A DNA stretch of 64,000 bases. Source: Chaenocephalus aceratus (lineage: Eukaryota > Chordata > Actinopteri > Perciformes > Channichthyidae). Location of the stretch: assembly GCA_023974075.1 (NCBI GenBank), contig CM043791.1:21912546-21976545 (forward strand), read 5' to 3'. Under the pieces are notes generated by a model. The model did no database searches, was not told where the DNA came from, and saw nothing but the letters and a program-made list of their open reading frames with translations. Position 1 is the stretch's first letter. Every line of letters begins with the position of its first letter. This document shows, piece after piece, positions 1 to 11,614 of the stretch. The position numbers and the translations under genes are program-made.

Positions 1-1378
1 CTTTTCTTTTTCATATTTGTTTCTGTTTAAAATAACATACATATTTCATTGTTTGCATTTAGTCACAATTGTGTTGAGCCTACTAATAGAAAACCCTTTC
101 CTATAATATCTTTAATCAGCGGGTTAATCTGTTGTTTTTAATTTGTCAGGAGACTTCCCCATGTAACATACCACACCTACTCGCCAAACAAAGCAAAAAG
201 GAGGAGGCTGTGTTTATATTTTTTACTTTAATGGGTGAAAGCAATAGACTGCCCATATAAACAGGAAGCTGTTGTCCTGGCAACAGCTTCCGAGTTCCCC
301 TTCTAGCCTTTTTAAATAGTTTTTTGAGTCAGTGGTTTTGTCCAGGGTGGTTACAGCGTCTGTCAGCATGAGGCCCTGGTACTCTATTTGGTTAAACTTC
401 TTAACACAAGTAGAGCTGCAACAACTAGTCGACAAATCAGCAAGTCGATTATCAAAACAACGCTTATTTTGCTTCTAATATTGATAAAGTTGCTGCTATT
501 CGATCATAAATATGACGTAAAGATGTATTTCCTTAGGCTTTTGTAAAAGACATTTGAAGGCAGTTCTTGCATTTTTTTTTTTTCTCACAATTATTTATTT
601 ACAAAACATTTTTAGATTACATATTTGTAACAATATTTAAATGGAAACAATCTGAAATTCCAGCACGGAACACGAGACACGTAAGATGTGGAACCAATAA
701 GGAACTGTGTTTGAGGTTTTACTGTCAGACAGAGAAGAGAATTATGATGGCTGGATAATAATTGGCTGGCTTAAGTCAAGCACAACAGTTTGGTCATTTA
801 TATGTCGTCTACCATGTGAACTTTACCTTTCAAGTGTCAACAAATAGTCAGTACTTTGCCCTGTTTCATGGTTAATAATCTTGGAAGTCACTTTTCCCCC
901 AAAGCAACAGTATAATAATGAACAAACAGTGAATCCTGAAACATTTGCCACAAACTGTTGATTTAGACTTTGAGACTCTGTCAAAGTGAAAAAGGTCATG
1001 GGTTACATGTACTTTCCCCATAGTTAATGAGTAGCTGCAGTGTGATCCTTTGCCCAGCGATTCAACTCTCTCCACTGTTCAGCTTGATGAGATCACATTC
1101 AGAGCAGCTGTGGGTCTCTGTGGTGCTGCCCAGTGCTTATTCAGCCCATTCTGGTGCACTGACGGTCCTTTCCAGAAGCCAGGGCACGCAGCGGGAAACA
1201 GACTGCTCTGGATGCACTCTGTCAAAGGCCAACACAAATCACCCATCATCACATAATATCCAAGCTGTTATAAAACCACATTCACATATTGAGAGTGCAC
1301 TCCTGTTTAATTACCATGTGTTAATCTTTACAGCCGCTCTAGCATAGAGTTCTCACCAGTTTGTTCTCTGTTTTTCAG
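1..1378. other. Intron of slc25a33; no exon seen
   Basis: The first visible slc25a33 exon starts at 1379 in the middle of the protein, so the upstream exons lie outside the window and this stretch is intronic. No carrier-like coding segment flanked by splice sites was found in it. Apart from the hAT-like scrap near 412-480 it shows only AT-rich sequence. Confidence 0.6.
412..480. repeat. hAT-like MITE fragment (tentative)
   Basis: The stretch contains the words AGAGCTGCAACAACTAGTCG and AAGTCGATTATC. These resemble the left end of the common fish hAT MITEs that begin TAGGGCTGCAACTA. No second end or target duplication was found. A better-preserved relative lies at 39346-39500. Confidence 0.35.
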
Positions 1379-3180
1379 AGCCATTTACTTTGCAGCATAC
1401 TCGAAATCTAAAGAGATGTTCAATGGGCTGTTCGTCCCTAATTGTGGATTGGTGCACATGTCCTCTGCTGGTGTTGCAGGTGAGCAGGCTGAAGTTAGAC
1501 GTTGTTACATACACATAAAGGACTGTAAAATGTAATGTAATCCAATATCCAAAATCTAATTCACGATACATAATTTTAAAGCCCAACTGCCTTGTCCCAC
1601 CTTTGGATAAATGCAAACATGAACCCATTTTCAAGTCAATAATATGATCACTAGCTTGAAAAGGGTTATATTTATGACAGGGCAAGTACATTTGACTGCA
1701 TTATTTTTGCAGATGTAATACTGCTGTAATTCCCTTCAGTGAATTAGAGTGCAACAACAGCACTTCTCACCTTACAACTTATTTATGAGTTACATTGAGG
1801 GAATTACATGAATCCTGTGTTACAATGCTCAGCATATGAAGATGCTTCTTTTGTCATCCGTCTTCAGCTTTCGTTACTAACTCTCTGATGAACCCCATCT
1901 GGATGGTCAAGACAAGGATGCAGCTGGAGAAAAGGTGTGTATCCTCTTACTTTCACATGTCCTGTGTGTGCTGCTTACACTGTTAGCTCAGGGGTGTAAA
2001 ACAATCCGATTTATTTTAGGGGACCCTGCGTGTGGGAAGGAACTCTATAAAATGTGACCTTTTTTAGAAACCGTTACTCGGGACCGCCATCATGGCAGTG
2101 TCCTTGGGTTATGCAGCTTGTGAGACTGAGCGTGTGACCCAGCTCCATAAATAAACAGTGCTGACGTACTGTCCTGTGCGCAGGATAAGAGTCTATATTT
2201 ACACAGAGCAGGGTAGTAGTATCATGTGAGGACACTCAAGTCTGTTCACACTGTAAAGAACACCTGTTCTGCAACACAACATAGTCTTTCTGAATGATGG
2301 GAGAAAAAAGATAAAATCATGTCAACTAAATTCAGTTATGGTTACACTCATAAAAGAAGAAGGTAACTAGGATGTAACATGCTTTCTCAAAGATTTGAAA
2401 GTTGAACAATTGGTTTTTAATTATTTATCAAGTAGACAGGCTCCGGGGATAGCAATTCATTATTTTTTTGAATTTTGTAGACTGCATGATTTTTATATAT
2501 ATATATAAAAAAAAAAGATAAGATGATCATCAACAGTTAAACACCCCATTAAATGTAATTTTGGCACTAATGAGCGTGACCTGTTTGACATTCAGAGCCA
2601 AAGGAGAGAAGAAGATGAATGCACTGCAGTGTGCCCGCTATGTTCACAAAACAGAAGGTGTGCGGGGCTTCTACCGAGGCCTGACTGCATCCTATGCCGG
2701 CATCTCGGAGACCATGATCTGCTTCCTCATCTACGAGACACTGAAGAAACACCTCGCCAAGAACCAATACAACTCCCCGAACAATGAGAAGGAGAAGGGA
2801 GCCTCGGTCTTCCTGGGTCTAATGTTGGCAGCTGCTTTTTCAAAGGGCTGTGCTTCCTGCATAGCTTATCCTCACGGTAAACACTTACATCCAATGTTTG
2901 TCTCTTGCAAATCCACAACATAATGCCAGGGAGAAGTATTTATGGCAATGACTTATGCCCTCTTTTGTTTGTCTCCACAGAGGTCATTCGGACAAGACTG
3001 CGTGAAGAAGGCAGCAAGTACAAATATTTCTTCCAGACGGGGAGGTTGATAGCGGTGGAAGAAGGCTATGCAGCTTTTTATAGAGGACTCATTCCACAGC
3101 TCATCAGACAAATCCCCAACACAGCCATCGTCCTCTCCAGCTATGAACTCATTGTCCATCTCCTGGGAGAGTCCAAGTGA
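1379..3180 (+). CDS. slc25a33: Mitochondrial pyrimidine nucleotide carrier SLC25A33, last four exons
   Basis: This inner-membrane carrier family exchanges pyrimidine (deoxy)nucleotides between cytosol and mitochondrial matrix. Four exons with consistent phases are visible: 1379-1479, 1868-1934, 2596-2876 and 2981-3180, the last ending in TGA. They begin at [18 protein letters not shown], the end of the first carrier repeat, and run to the C-terminus HLLGESK. Carrier signatures are PIWMVKTRM (second repeat, with the Trp typical of nucleotide carriers) and PHEVIRTRL (third repeat); [16 protein letters not shown] is also diagnostic. Words such as [17 protein letters not shown] and [12 protein letters not shown] fit SLC25A33 better than its paralogue SLC25A36. 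The N-terminal exons are outside the window. The 3' UTR probably ends near an AATAAA at 3839. Confidence 0.93.
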
Positions 3181-5226
3181 CGAGAAGGCTTTTTGGTTGG
3201 GATCTTCCTGCCAAACAAAGGAGGCCACAAAAAGCCCATGACACGCTTGGAAAGTGACTTTTGAAAAGGCACCACATAACTGGGTTTAATGTGGTGCTAC
3301 AGAGACTTTTATGGTGGAACTGAAGCAGGTTGTACTGTTATCCAAAGAGCTAAACACATTATTTCATTGAAAGCTTGTTCGGAGTTCATCAAAAATAACT
3401 GAAGGAGTTTTGTGGTACTTATTAAAACTCCAAACCTGTGAAAGAGGTCATCTTTTTAGAAGACTAGTGTTAAGTTAATTAAATTATTTTATGTTTTGTT
3501 ATTTTACCGTGTTTGTTTCATTTTTATCAGTGTACCGACACACATAACTGCGCAGACTCTCTTAGTTAATGAAGGGAAGTCATTCAGATAATGTGCTAAT
3601 AGTGCTGTTTCTTGCAATGTAATGAGCACGCACATCAGTTAGAGATTTCCGTTTCACAAATACCATGTGCTGGTTTTGAGTTTTGAATTACTGAGAAATG
3701 TATCATATTTTCATTAATATATATATATATAGTTATATATATATATAGTTATATACAGGGGTATCTGTATGTTTTTCTTTGTAGGAAAAGAGACCTTTTA
3801 CAATATGAGAGCATGGATGCTTATTTGACCAATGGATCAATAAAATGCATCAAGAAACTTTATTACTTGGTGGTTGACAAAACAACAATCTACCTTTTTA
3901 CTAAAAGTAATGAAAGCAGAAGGGCCGAGCACTGTTGCGCTTTAAAGATGGCGACATCACAATACACAAGGGACTAGTTAGCTGGTTATTTTGAAGTCCA
4001 AATATTCTGTTGATTTCATTTAATGATGTATTACTATCTGGCTAAGATTTGACTGAAAAATAACTTGAGATAAGGAGTGTTTTATAGTCAGTTCTCTTAT
4101 AAGCGATCAATGTTTTCCTCCTTTTGGGACTATTTTTTATTTATCCAGCCTTAACTGTCCAGTCAATGCTCTCCTTTGCTCTCTATTTGAATGGTAGTAT
4201 GTTAATGCTGGGACTGAACATCAGGATGTGTTTTTTCTAATAATTTTCATCCACATACTGTTCATTGTTGAGATGTGTTACTGTTTTTTTTCCAGTAATG
4301 CCTGCTTCACATACATTCTCCGATCTGGAAACAAGTCTTCCTCATATCATAATACCATATAAAAGTTTTCACCCCCATGGACTTTTTCATGCTCTATTTC
4401 TTTAAATCACGGTTAAACTCAGAGCTCAACTTTTATGACTTTGAGTATCATGGAGAAAATAAAATGTGTGCACATTAACCAAGATTAAGTTAAAAAAAAT
4501 AACCTGGATGCAAAAGTAATCATCTGCCTAAAGTTGGAAATCAACTGTGAGCTACCTTTGGCAGTGTTCAGTCTTAAATCTTGAGTTGGATTTTAATTAG
4601 TTTACACACGAAGCCAATGTGTCACAGGTCACAGTTCTCTTTCAGACCGAATCCTGTTTTCGTTTTCCTGCCTTCACAAACTGTTACGGCCTCAAGAGGA
4701 AGTGACTCTGATCCTGATGACTCATAGTCCATCATGGATACAAATGAGGTACTTAAAATGCAAAAAAATGTGGTTACAGAACAAAAAACGCAATGTTTTC
4801 CAGGCACGAGAACGTCTAGTCATCTCAGACAGGAAGAAGAACAACGCCTTCGGGACTTATTGGGTCACTTGGTTTATGAAATTACTTCACAACATGATTC
4901 AGCATAATGGCTGTGTGGTTTTTGTATGATTCATCCACATTGTTCTCTCCAACTGGAAAGAACTGCCTCATGACAAACAAGGTGTAACTGTGAAAGTGGA
5001 GCAGTAGGAGATGTGTGTTTGTGTTCAATTTCTAAATGGTAATTTGTGTCAAGGATAATGACGGAGTGCAGGCTACCATATTGCCGTCTGTTCTTTCCAC
5101 ACTGAAAAGTGAACAATAGGGTAACAATTTTAGGCCGTCTTTTGCCATTTTTCTCTCTTCTTTATAAATGAAGGTTACTACAAGTTTAAACAACAGTCTA
5201 TGTGTTGTTTAAGTCTGAATTCCCTT
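3181..5226. other. slc25a33 3' UTR and intergenic sequence
   Basis: After the stop codon the sequence is AT-rich non-coding DNA. A plausible polyadenylation signal (ATCAATAAAATG) lies near 3836-3847. There is a short (TA)n tract around 3717-3755, partly duplicated. No further exon or RNA gene was recognised. Confidence 0.6.
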
Positions 5227-5556
5227 GTTGTGCTTAGTGGCGTAACACGGTTGTGATTGGCCCCGGTGCAAATAATTAAATATTATTTTGGGCGCCCCAA
5301 ACATAAGCGCATGCTGATCCGCTCACACACACACACAAGGACATACACAACCACTCAGAAGCACCACATGTATAGGCTATCAACAACAGCCTGCCCAGGC
5401 CTCAGACCACCACAGCCTGACAACGGCACAGCGAACTAAGAAGAGGATTAAACCTTTTTCCTTGATGTTTGTCTCTGGGGAATTGGCCGGTAGGCCTACA
5501 TAGACCGGTTCCTATAATATAGCTTTTGATCTTGGCGTCGGGGGTCTCTATAGCGC

Positions 5557-6114
5557 TAGGGCTGAACGATTAATCGATTTTAAATGATGCGATTATCAAA
5601 TCGCAAAGCCTGCGATTTTTTAACTTTTTTTTTTTTTTTTACAGTTTTTTTTTTTTCTTTTTGTTTGTCAGTCATCCACACCAATCAGAAGTGCTGTGAT
5701 CCACATGTGACAGATTGATCCAATCACCTGCCAAGTATTTTTGAAAGTGCCTGCCGTTTCCAAATGGCTTCCAATGGAGCTTTCCTAGATGGTTTGGTAA
5801 AACAAACCATCTGGGTCAGGTTAGTAATGCTCCATCACATGTTTTACATCTATTACAGGGTGAATCTTAAACTGAAAATTGACTTTAAAGCAACCCAACG
5901 GAAGTTTCATGTAAGTTTAGTTCTTTCACTCGTAGCTCGGGCTGCGGGGGTGCTAGAGACGGGAGCATGTTGATGCAACCTTCCTAGCCAGAGATATGGC
6001 CGCATTTTACAATAAACTTCCGTTGGGTCGCTTCAAAACAAATATCGCAAATCGAATCGCAATATTTTTCAGAAAAATCGCAATTACATCTTTTCACAAA
6101 ATCGGGTAGCCCTA
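5557..6114. mobile_element. Nested hAT MITE inside the outer hAT
   Basis: The left end is TAGGGCTGAACGATTAATCG and the right end is GGGTAGCCCTA, the TAGGGCTG type seen in many fish hAT MITEs. Flanking 8-mers TATAGCGC (5549-5556) and AATAGCGC (6115-6122) differ by one base and are the target duplication. The interior has complementary segments around ACCCAACGGAAGTTTCAT and AAACTTCCGTTGGGT, predicting a long hairpin. There is no transposase. It is younger than the hAT it interrupts. Confidence 0.82.
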
Positions 6115-6384
6115 AATAGCGCCATAGTGTCCCCTATCGGTTGGGCCCTTTAGGGAACTGTTGGACCACTGCCGAGCACAGCCAAATCCAGCCTCTCCTC
6201 CTGGCTGGCTGGAGAAGAAGGTTGCACGGGTTTTTAGGGGTTGCACGAAGGTTTTTAAAGCTCGGTTGGATGCTAGTCAATCGGAAGCTATTGGTACCTG
6301 TTTATGTGGATAATTATGTAAATGATGCTGTATGATGTCCTTTTGTTGTTCTATTTATGTTTTTATGTTTCATGTGGAACTACT

Positions 6385-6460
6385 TGAGCAGGTCTCCCTT
6401 GAAAAAGAGATCAATGATTTCAATGGGATTTATCTGTATAAATAAAGGTTTGAAATGAAA
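6385..6460 (+). repeat. LINE-like 3' tail fragment
   Basis: The words GCAGGTCTCCCTTGAAAAAG and ATAAATAAAGGTTTGAAATG match the general form of the 3' ends of fish non-LTR retrotransposons (a 'loads of A' tail after a TCTCAATGGGA-like stem). The preceding reading frame at 6141-6335 shows nothing recognisable. The family is not assigned. Confidence 0.4.
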
Positions 6461-6965
6461 TGCACAGCCACGGCCACGGATACAGCTTCACTTGTGGAGC
6501 AAGATGGCAATGATGGTGGTGAGACAGGTGAGCTATCGTTAGCCTCTGGCTGCCGCTGCACTTCAACATTGCTAACGTTAGCGCTCGATGTATGATAAAA
6601 ACAAACGGTCTAATTTTGTCAGTTTAACTGTTACATCTCCATGTTCTCTCTTGTCTTTTCTCTTTTGAGTGCTGCTCTTGTGCTTTGGTTTGCTGCACAT
6701 TATAAATGCAAGCTATTACATTTTTTATAATGCTGCCGCACTTGCTGCTGCTAGCTACAGTACAGGTTGATTAAACGGTTCGCTCGTCACGCAAGGTATC
6801 ACATGACATGAAAGGGAGCAAGGTCATTGGACAGACAAATTACAAATTAATTTAGGTTGCTTGGTTACTTTGAAGACTGCGTGAACCGGTCAATGCCATT
6901 GGGGCCCCAATTATTATTTTTTTTGCACCGGCTGCACCGTCGATAGTTACGCCACTGGTTGTGCT

Positions 6966-8566
6966 TCAACGCTCAGTGTTTCATTTATAGCACAGGAAAA
7001 AATGCCATTTTACTATTACGCTGCAACATTGTTATCAAGCCTTTATGACCCTGATTAACATAAATAATATACAGTATTTTATGTCAAAGTGACCTTAATT
7101 AATAATAGAATAAGAAGACACCCAACCTATTCCCACTTTGGATTTGGTCCCATATGACATCTTTGCAGCCTACAGTATGTGTACAGAAGGAACAATTATC
7201 ATAAGATAAATAACAGCGACCAATTATGATTTAAATATAGATATAGATATGCCATGTATTTAATTATTAAGATAGACTTGAAAATGTTATCTAATAACTG
7301 ATCTTTAAAGCATTAGTAGCCTTAGTTATCTATTAACCATTAATGTTAAGTTAAACAAATAAACCCTTTGTAAATGGTTACTTATAACAATTGAGTTTTT
7401 TAGAGCTGAAATTATTTATGAGATTTGCTGTGTGGTAATAAAGCAATAATGAAAAGGCTATCTTAATTTGGAATAACAGAATAATATTGTAAGCGTTGTA
7501 AACTTCACTATGAAGCAGCTGATAATGACTTCTCAGTAGCTTGTCAATTTCCTTTATCTTATTTTAACTTATACCACATCATCATTTATTTGTTAAATAC
7601 ATTTTGCATTGTTTATCTGTATTTTCAAAGTAACAGGATTACAGTTATTAGATAAATGTATCCAGGTAAAAAGTACAATATCTAAATATATTATAATTAT
7701 TAAATCAATTATTATTATTTAATTAATTTATATTATTGTATAGGTAGGTAGATTGATAGATACTTTGATCCCAATTTTGGGAAATTATTCTGTTACAGAA
7801 GCAGCATAGAGTGGTGCAGTGACGCGTCCTAAAACCTGGAAGTAAGCTGCGCATGGGTTCCCTCGACAAAAAAGCAATGGGATTTCTTCACAGGATTTTG
7901 GAAAATAGCTCGAAATAAGGTCTGTGGAAAACGAACCTGTTAGATAAATGTACTCGCCATGAACTGTTATTGCTCAGTTTAATCTCGACCCCCTCCAATG
8001 TAAGCGTCACGTATATGGTTCTTAGATCTTGCCGGGTTGGCCGACTCCAGCAAAGGTCAATTGTGTCTAGAGTGCGCCATCTAGTGGGATCAACTGAAAT
8101 GCTTTAAATATTGAAGTTAAAAGCATCAATCTGGTGCACTTTGAGCACAAAATGAATTTATGGATACAGCTCTCAACACTCATATGAAAGAGAGCTGTAT
8201 ACTTTTCAATAATCCAAAAATCTTTAGAATATGATTACAACCAATAACAAATAATTTAAACTTGTTTATTCTTATCTTATGTTACCTATAGTTTAGTTAG
8301 CGTTCTTTCTTTTTATTTATGGGTATTTTACTAATCACTCCCCTTTTAAACTGTTTTTAAAACAATTTTTTACTGTCTTATAGTACACATTGGACATTTG
8401 TAAAATGGGGGAAACAGGATTTCGACATGTCCCCCCCTGTCCACAGTGCAAATTACGTGGAGACCCCTGCTCTAATGGGTCCGACTCGAATGACAAATAT
8501 CGTTAGTTCCGCCTATTCCGTCAGCCAAGAAATCGTTTAATTATAAACTTTTTTCTTTTTCATTTT
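6966..8566. other. Gene-free AT-rich interval with retroposon scraps
   Basis: No exon or RNA gene is seen. Around 7745-7805 the text GATAGATACTTTGATCCCAA followed by GGGAAATTATTCTGTTACAG resembles the conserved 3' tail of a fish retroposon ('tttattgatcccgaggaaatt' type). Weaker copies of such tails occur near 25600 and 45285. The remainder is unremarkable AT-rich DNA. Confidence 0.45.
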
Positions 8567-8632
8567 CAGGGGGGCCACAGGGGCCAAAAGTCATTGTTAG
8601 AGGGGCACTGGCTCCCCCTAGAACCGCCCCTG
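8567..8632 (-). repeat. DNA-transposon terminus fragment
   Basis: Read on the minus strand the segment starts CAGGGGCGGTTCTAGGGGGA and continues with GCCAGTGCCCC and GGCCCCTGTGGCCCC. It resembles the terminal sequence of a common fish DNA transposon beginning CAGGGGCGG. The other terminus and the target duplication were not found. Confidence 0.4.
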
Positions 8633-8941
8633 CTTTCCGGTGGACCTCCATGGGACCTTATTTCGGAAACAATGCCGCTTTCACACCGCAGGACTTGCGG
8701 TACTTTAGTGCCGGCACTAAAGTACCACGGCACTAAATCCGCCAGGGGGCTAGTGCCAATCGCATTCACACCGCAGTACTTTCCCTGAGGCACGATTACG
8801 CTGACGTCACTTCGTCTTCTTCTTCTCTGGGTTTACTGGCAGGCCGCAAAACCACTTCACGGCGAGTACAACAAAAAAACGAGAGAAGAAGAACTACACG
8901 GGGGAGGGGGTATAAAGCCCACCCGCTGTATGAGGAGTTCA

Positions 8942-9424
8942 TGATGGAGTTCAATGAGCTTGTTGTCTTTGTGCTCATGTTATACAGCTTTGTAACTGGG
9001 TTATTGCAGCCAACTAGGGATTTGACCCACTCGTCGGATGCTGTAAGTGCAATCGAAGGCGTACCATAACGAGTATTTCAACCACAAAGGCTGGCACTCG
9101 CTCGTCCTGCAGGGTGTTGTGGATGCTAGGGGCCTCTTTTGGAGTGTTTTTGTTGGCTTACCAGGTAGCATGCATGATAGCAGAGTGTTCAGCATGTCCT
9201 CACTGGTTAGTTTTATGGATAGGGGTGGTCTACTTCCTCATGTAACAAGGAATATTGGGGGACATGATGTGGGTTACTATATTCTTGGTGACTCAGCCTA
9301 CCCCCTGCAAAGATGGCTGATTAAACCTTTCCAGGACAATGGAAGGCTTTGTACAGTGCATTTGGTTCTCTCTTTTATTTACCACATTCAAGACATCCTA
9401 AGATGTTCCCTTACTATAATTAAT
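8942..9424 (+). pseudogene. Harbinger (HARBI1-like) transposase fragment
   Basis: The open stretch from about 9047 reads with HNEYFNHKGWHSLVLQGVVD, then GLPGSMHDSRVFSMSSL and YYILGDSAYPLQRWLIKPF. This is the central DDE_4-type nuclease fold shared by Harbinger transposases and HARBI1. The start segment (MMEFNELVV... at 8942) joins it out of frame. The region with the first catalytic Asp (GAIDGTHI-like) and the region with the final Glu are missing, and a segment of about 170 bp present in the inverted copy at 13456-13640 is deleted. The protein cannot be catalytic. Confidence 0.75.
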
Positions 9425-10103
9425 TAAAATATTGAACTCACAACACTGGTAATTACAAACTTAACCATTTCTCTTTCAATAAATAAATAGTGTTGATGGA
9501 CGCCGTTTTAAATACAATGAAATTATCTATTTCAAAGCCACATTGTGGGTGGGGCACAACTAAAGCTTCGCCAGTTTATAACCGATGAAACATGATGGTA
9601 TCAGAATAATCACTTACATGTGATTTATAGGATGCTACAACACAGGTCACTGTAAAGATAGTGTCAGAGGAGAAATAAGCAAGATACATTATCTGTTAAA
9701 TCGCCATGGAGGTTATCTTTTATTTATCAGCAGCAGATCAATAAGTGTCAGTATCAAAACATAACACTGGCAAATACAATAGGTAGGCTCAGCAGACAGA
9801 CCGTAGTGCAAAGTTAAAGTGTCACATGATTATCTACTAAATAGTGAATTCAGCATCAACTTCACCAAGATGAAGTTCAAAACAATGTAACAGACACAAC
9901 TTAGTGCAAGTTAGGTGTCAGTATTAAAAAACAGTGGCAATATATATATAATAATAGAAAATCAACTTCAATAAAATGTACCCAAAAAAAATACACTTAT
10001 AACAAATATATAAAAATAGCACCATAAGAGTTGAACTGTGGGCTAAGCCCTGAATGTTTCCATGTCCAGGAAACACCGCTGTGTGTCAATATTTAAAACA
10101 ATA

Positions 10104-10511
10104 CTACAGGGAGGAAGGCCTGTTTGACTTCACCAGCTCTGAAAGCACTCCCAGAAACCCCTGCTGAAAAGCCTTTTGTTGCTCCATTTGCTGTGCCAAG
10201 ACTGCGTCCCGTTCATCCTGGCGCTCCATCATCGCAATCACCCTGTCCTCTGTTTCCTGGGCCTTGTGTAAAAGCATCATCTGGTCCTCGTGCATCGCCT
10301 TGCTGGCCATGGCACGCCTGTCCTCCATAGTCTCGATGGTGGCAAAGAAGTTCTCATCATGTGTGTCCTGTGCGCGCTTTCCTAAGAGGAAACATTATTT
10401 AAATCACCATGTAGTTTTACAGGCAGAAGGGACACGGTCAGGCTGTTAGGACTATTCCGACTGATAGGGTTAGGCACAGACACACACACTCACAGACACA
10501 CACAAAGACAT

Positions 10512-10549
<38 letters not shown>

Positions 10550-11348
10550 GAGAGACACACGTTACGTTTTCTTACCGGAAGTCATGTGTCCTAGCCCGGA
10601 TGTTTACAATTTTGTGAGCGTAAAATGGGCGCAAAAAGTGTAAACGCCTGCCTAGGCAAACACGTTTTCCACGGTGTTTCATAATTCATAATTGTACCAT
10701 GAAGGAAGTAAACGTGATTGTGAAGCTACAGTGTGTGTGAACGTACTTTTGCGTTTGGTTGATGGAAAGGGAGACGAGCAACGGCTGCTGTTGCGATCGG
10801 GAAAGGAAAGTCCACTCGTTTCCAATCCAGCGAGTTGTCCCGCCTCGCCTGAAACAAACAAATGCAGTGCCATGAGTTAGTGAAGCACATTACAGAAAAC
10901 ACTGCCCACTTATTCACAAGTCAAAACGTTTTCATGGCGGCCGAGAATAGCTAGTTAGATGTTATGTTATTAGCCAGCTCAGGGCCGGCTAACAGTGTTA
11001 GCCAGTTCAGCCTGCTCATGGCTACCTCGATCTACTGAGCAAATAAAAGTACATCTGAGACCAGTAATGTGCATATTAAAAACCCCAGTACAAGTAGTTT
11101 ATTTTACCTTCGTCGTTGTCGTCGTTGCTCACTTCACAGCCGACTGAATCCGCCGTTTCAGCGAGCTCCCACAGCAGCGTGCCGGAGTCGATGGTCATTT
11201 CAAGTAGCTTTTGCGAACATCGCTCAAAACATTTAGAGTTGGGAACTGCTTTTTGTAGAAGCTGCTGCATCCCTGCATCTGAGTAAATTGACAGAAGCGC
11301 CGACACTTCCTCATCATTCCACCGCTCCGGTGCTGTACGTGTTGTCAT
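10104..11348 (-). CDS. Harbinger Myb/SANT-like accessory protein, two exons
   Basis: In Harbinger elements a Myb-like protein binds the element ends and helps the transposase reach the nucleus. The first exon, 11348 down to 11108, starts MTTRTAPERWNDEEVSALLS and holds the trihelix/Myb-like domain (W at about residue 10; acidic EEV). The donor GTAAAA joins in phase to a second exon, 10381 down to 10104, with KRAQDTHDENFFATIETMED and a charged coiled coil ending NRPSSL. The joined exons make 519 bp with no internal stop, about 172 residues, so this gene looks intact although its partner transposase is dead. The intron holds an (AC)n tract and possibly another insertion. Confidence 0.65.
10494..10549. 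repeat. (AC)n microsatellite
   Basis: An AC dinucleotide tract of about 50 bp, slightly interrupted on its left side, lies in the intron of the Harbinger Myb-like gene. Confidence 0.95.
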
Positions 11349-11614
11349 AACTGCTTTCAAGTACAAACAACCTACTCGCTCAGGTGTGGATGTGGTTTTG
11401 TAGCGAGGGAAAAAATGGCTGCCTAACAAAACAAATTCAGAGTCTAACGGGGCGTGGTTTGCAATTCGCCCAGCCAATAGAAATAGAATAGAAATTGGCA
11501 CTCTTTTGTCACCAGGTTCGTACCACCTCTCTAGCAGGGACTAAAAAGTACCAAAAAAGTTCCAAAAGAGTTCCCGGCACTGAGTAGTCCCGGCGGTGTG
11601 AACGCGACATTATT

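Larger units (their letters stand above)
5235..6957. mobile_element. Non-autonomous hAT element with 8-bp target duplication
   Basis: The ends are inverted copies: the left starts TAGTGGCGTAAC and the right end reads GTTACGCCACTG. Both inner flanks carry a GGCCCC/GGTGCAAA motif. The element is bracketed by the 8-bp direct repeat GTTGTGCT at 5227-5234 and 6958-6965, the hallmark of hAT insertion. No transposase is encoded, so it must have been mobilised in trans. A second hAT (5557-6114) has inserted into it, and a LINE-like 3' tail lies near 6385-6460. Confidence 0.85.
8674..11613. mobile_element. PIF/Harbinger element, copy 1
   Basis: The left end GCCGCTTTCACACCGCAGG and the right end GGCGGTGTGAACGCGAC are inverted, and a subterminal hairpin TACTTTAGTGCC/GGCACTAAAGTA follows the left end. 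Inside are a Harbinger-type transposase fragment on the + strand and a two-exon Myb/SANT-like gene on the - strand, the usual gene pair of animal Harbinger elements. The right end breaks off at ACATTATT and joins directly to copy 2. Comparison with the complete right end in copy 2 shows that about 45-100 bp are missing here, so copies 1 and 2 are a fusion and not two clean insertions. Confidence 0.8.

Noticed and set aside
1027..1347. 106-residue open frame upstream of slc25a33 exons
   Set aside because: It shows no carrier similarity and lies in an intron.
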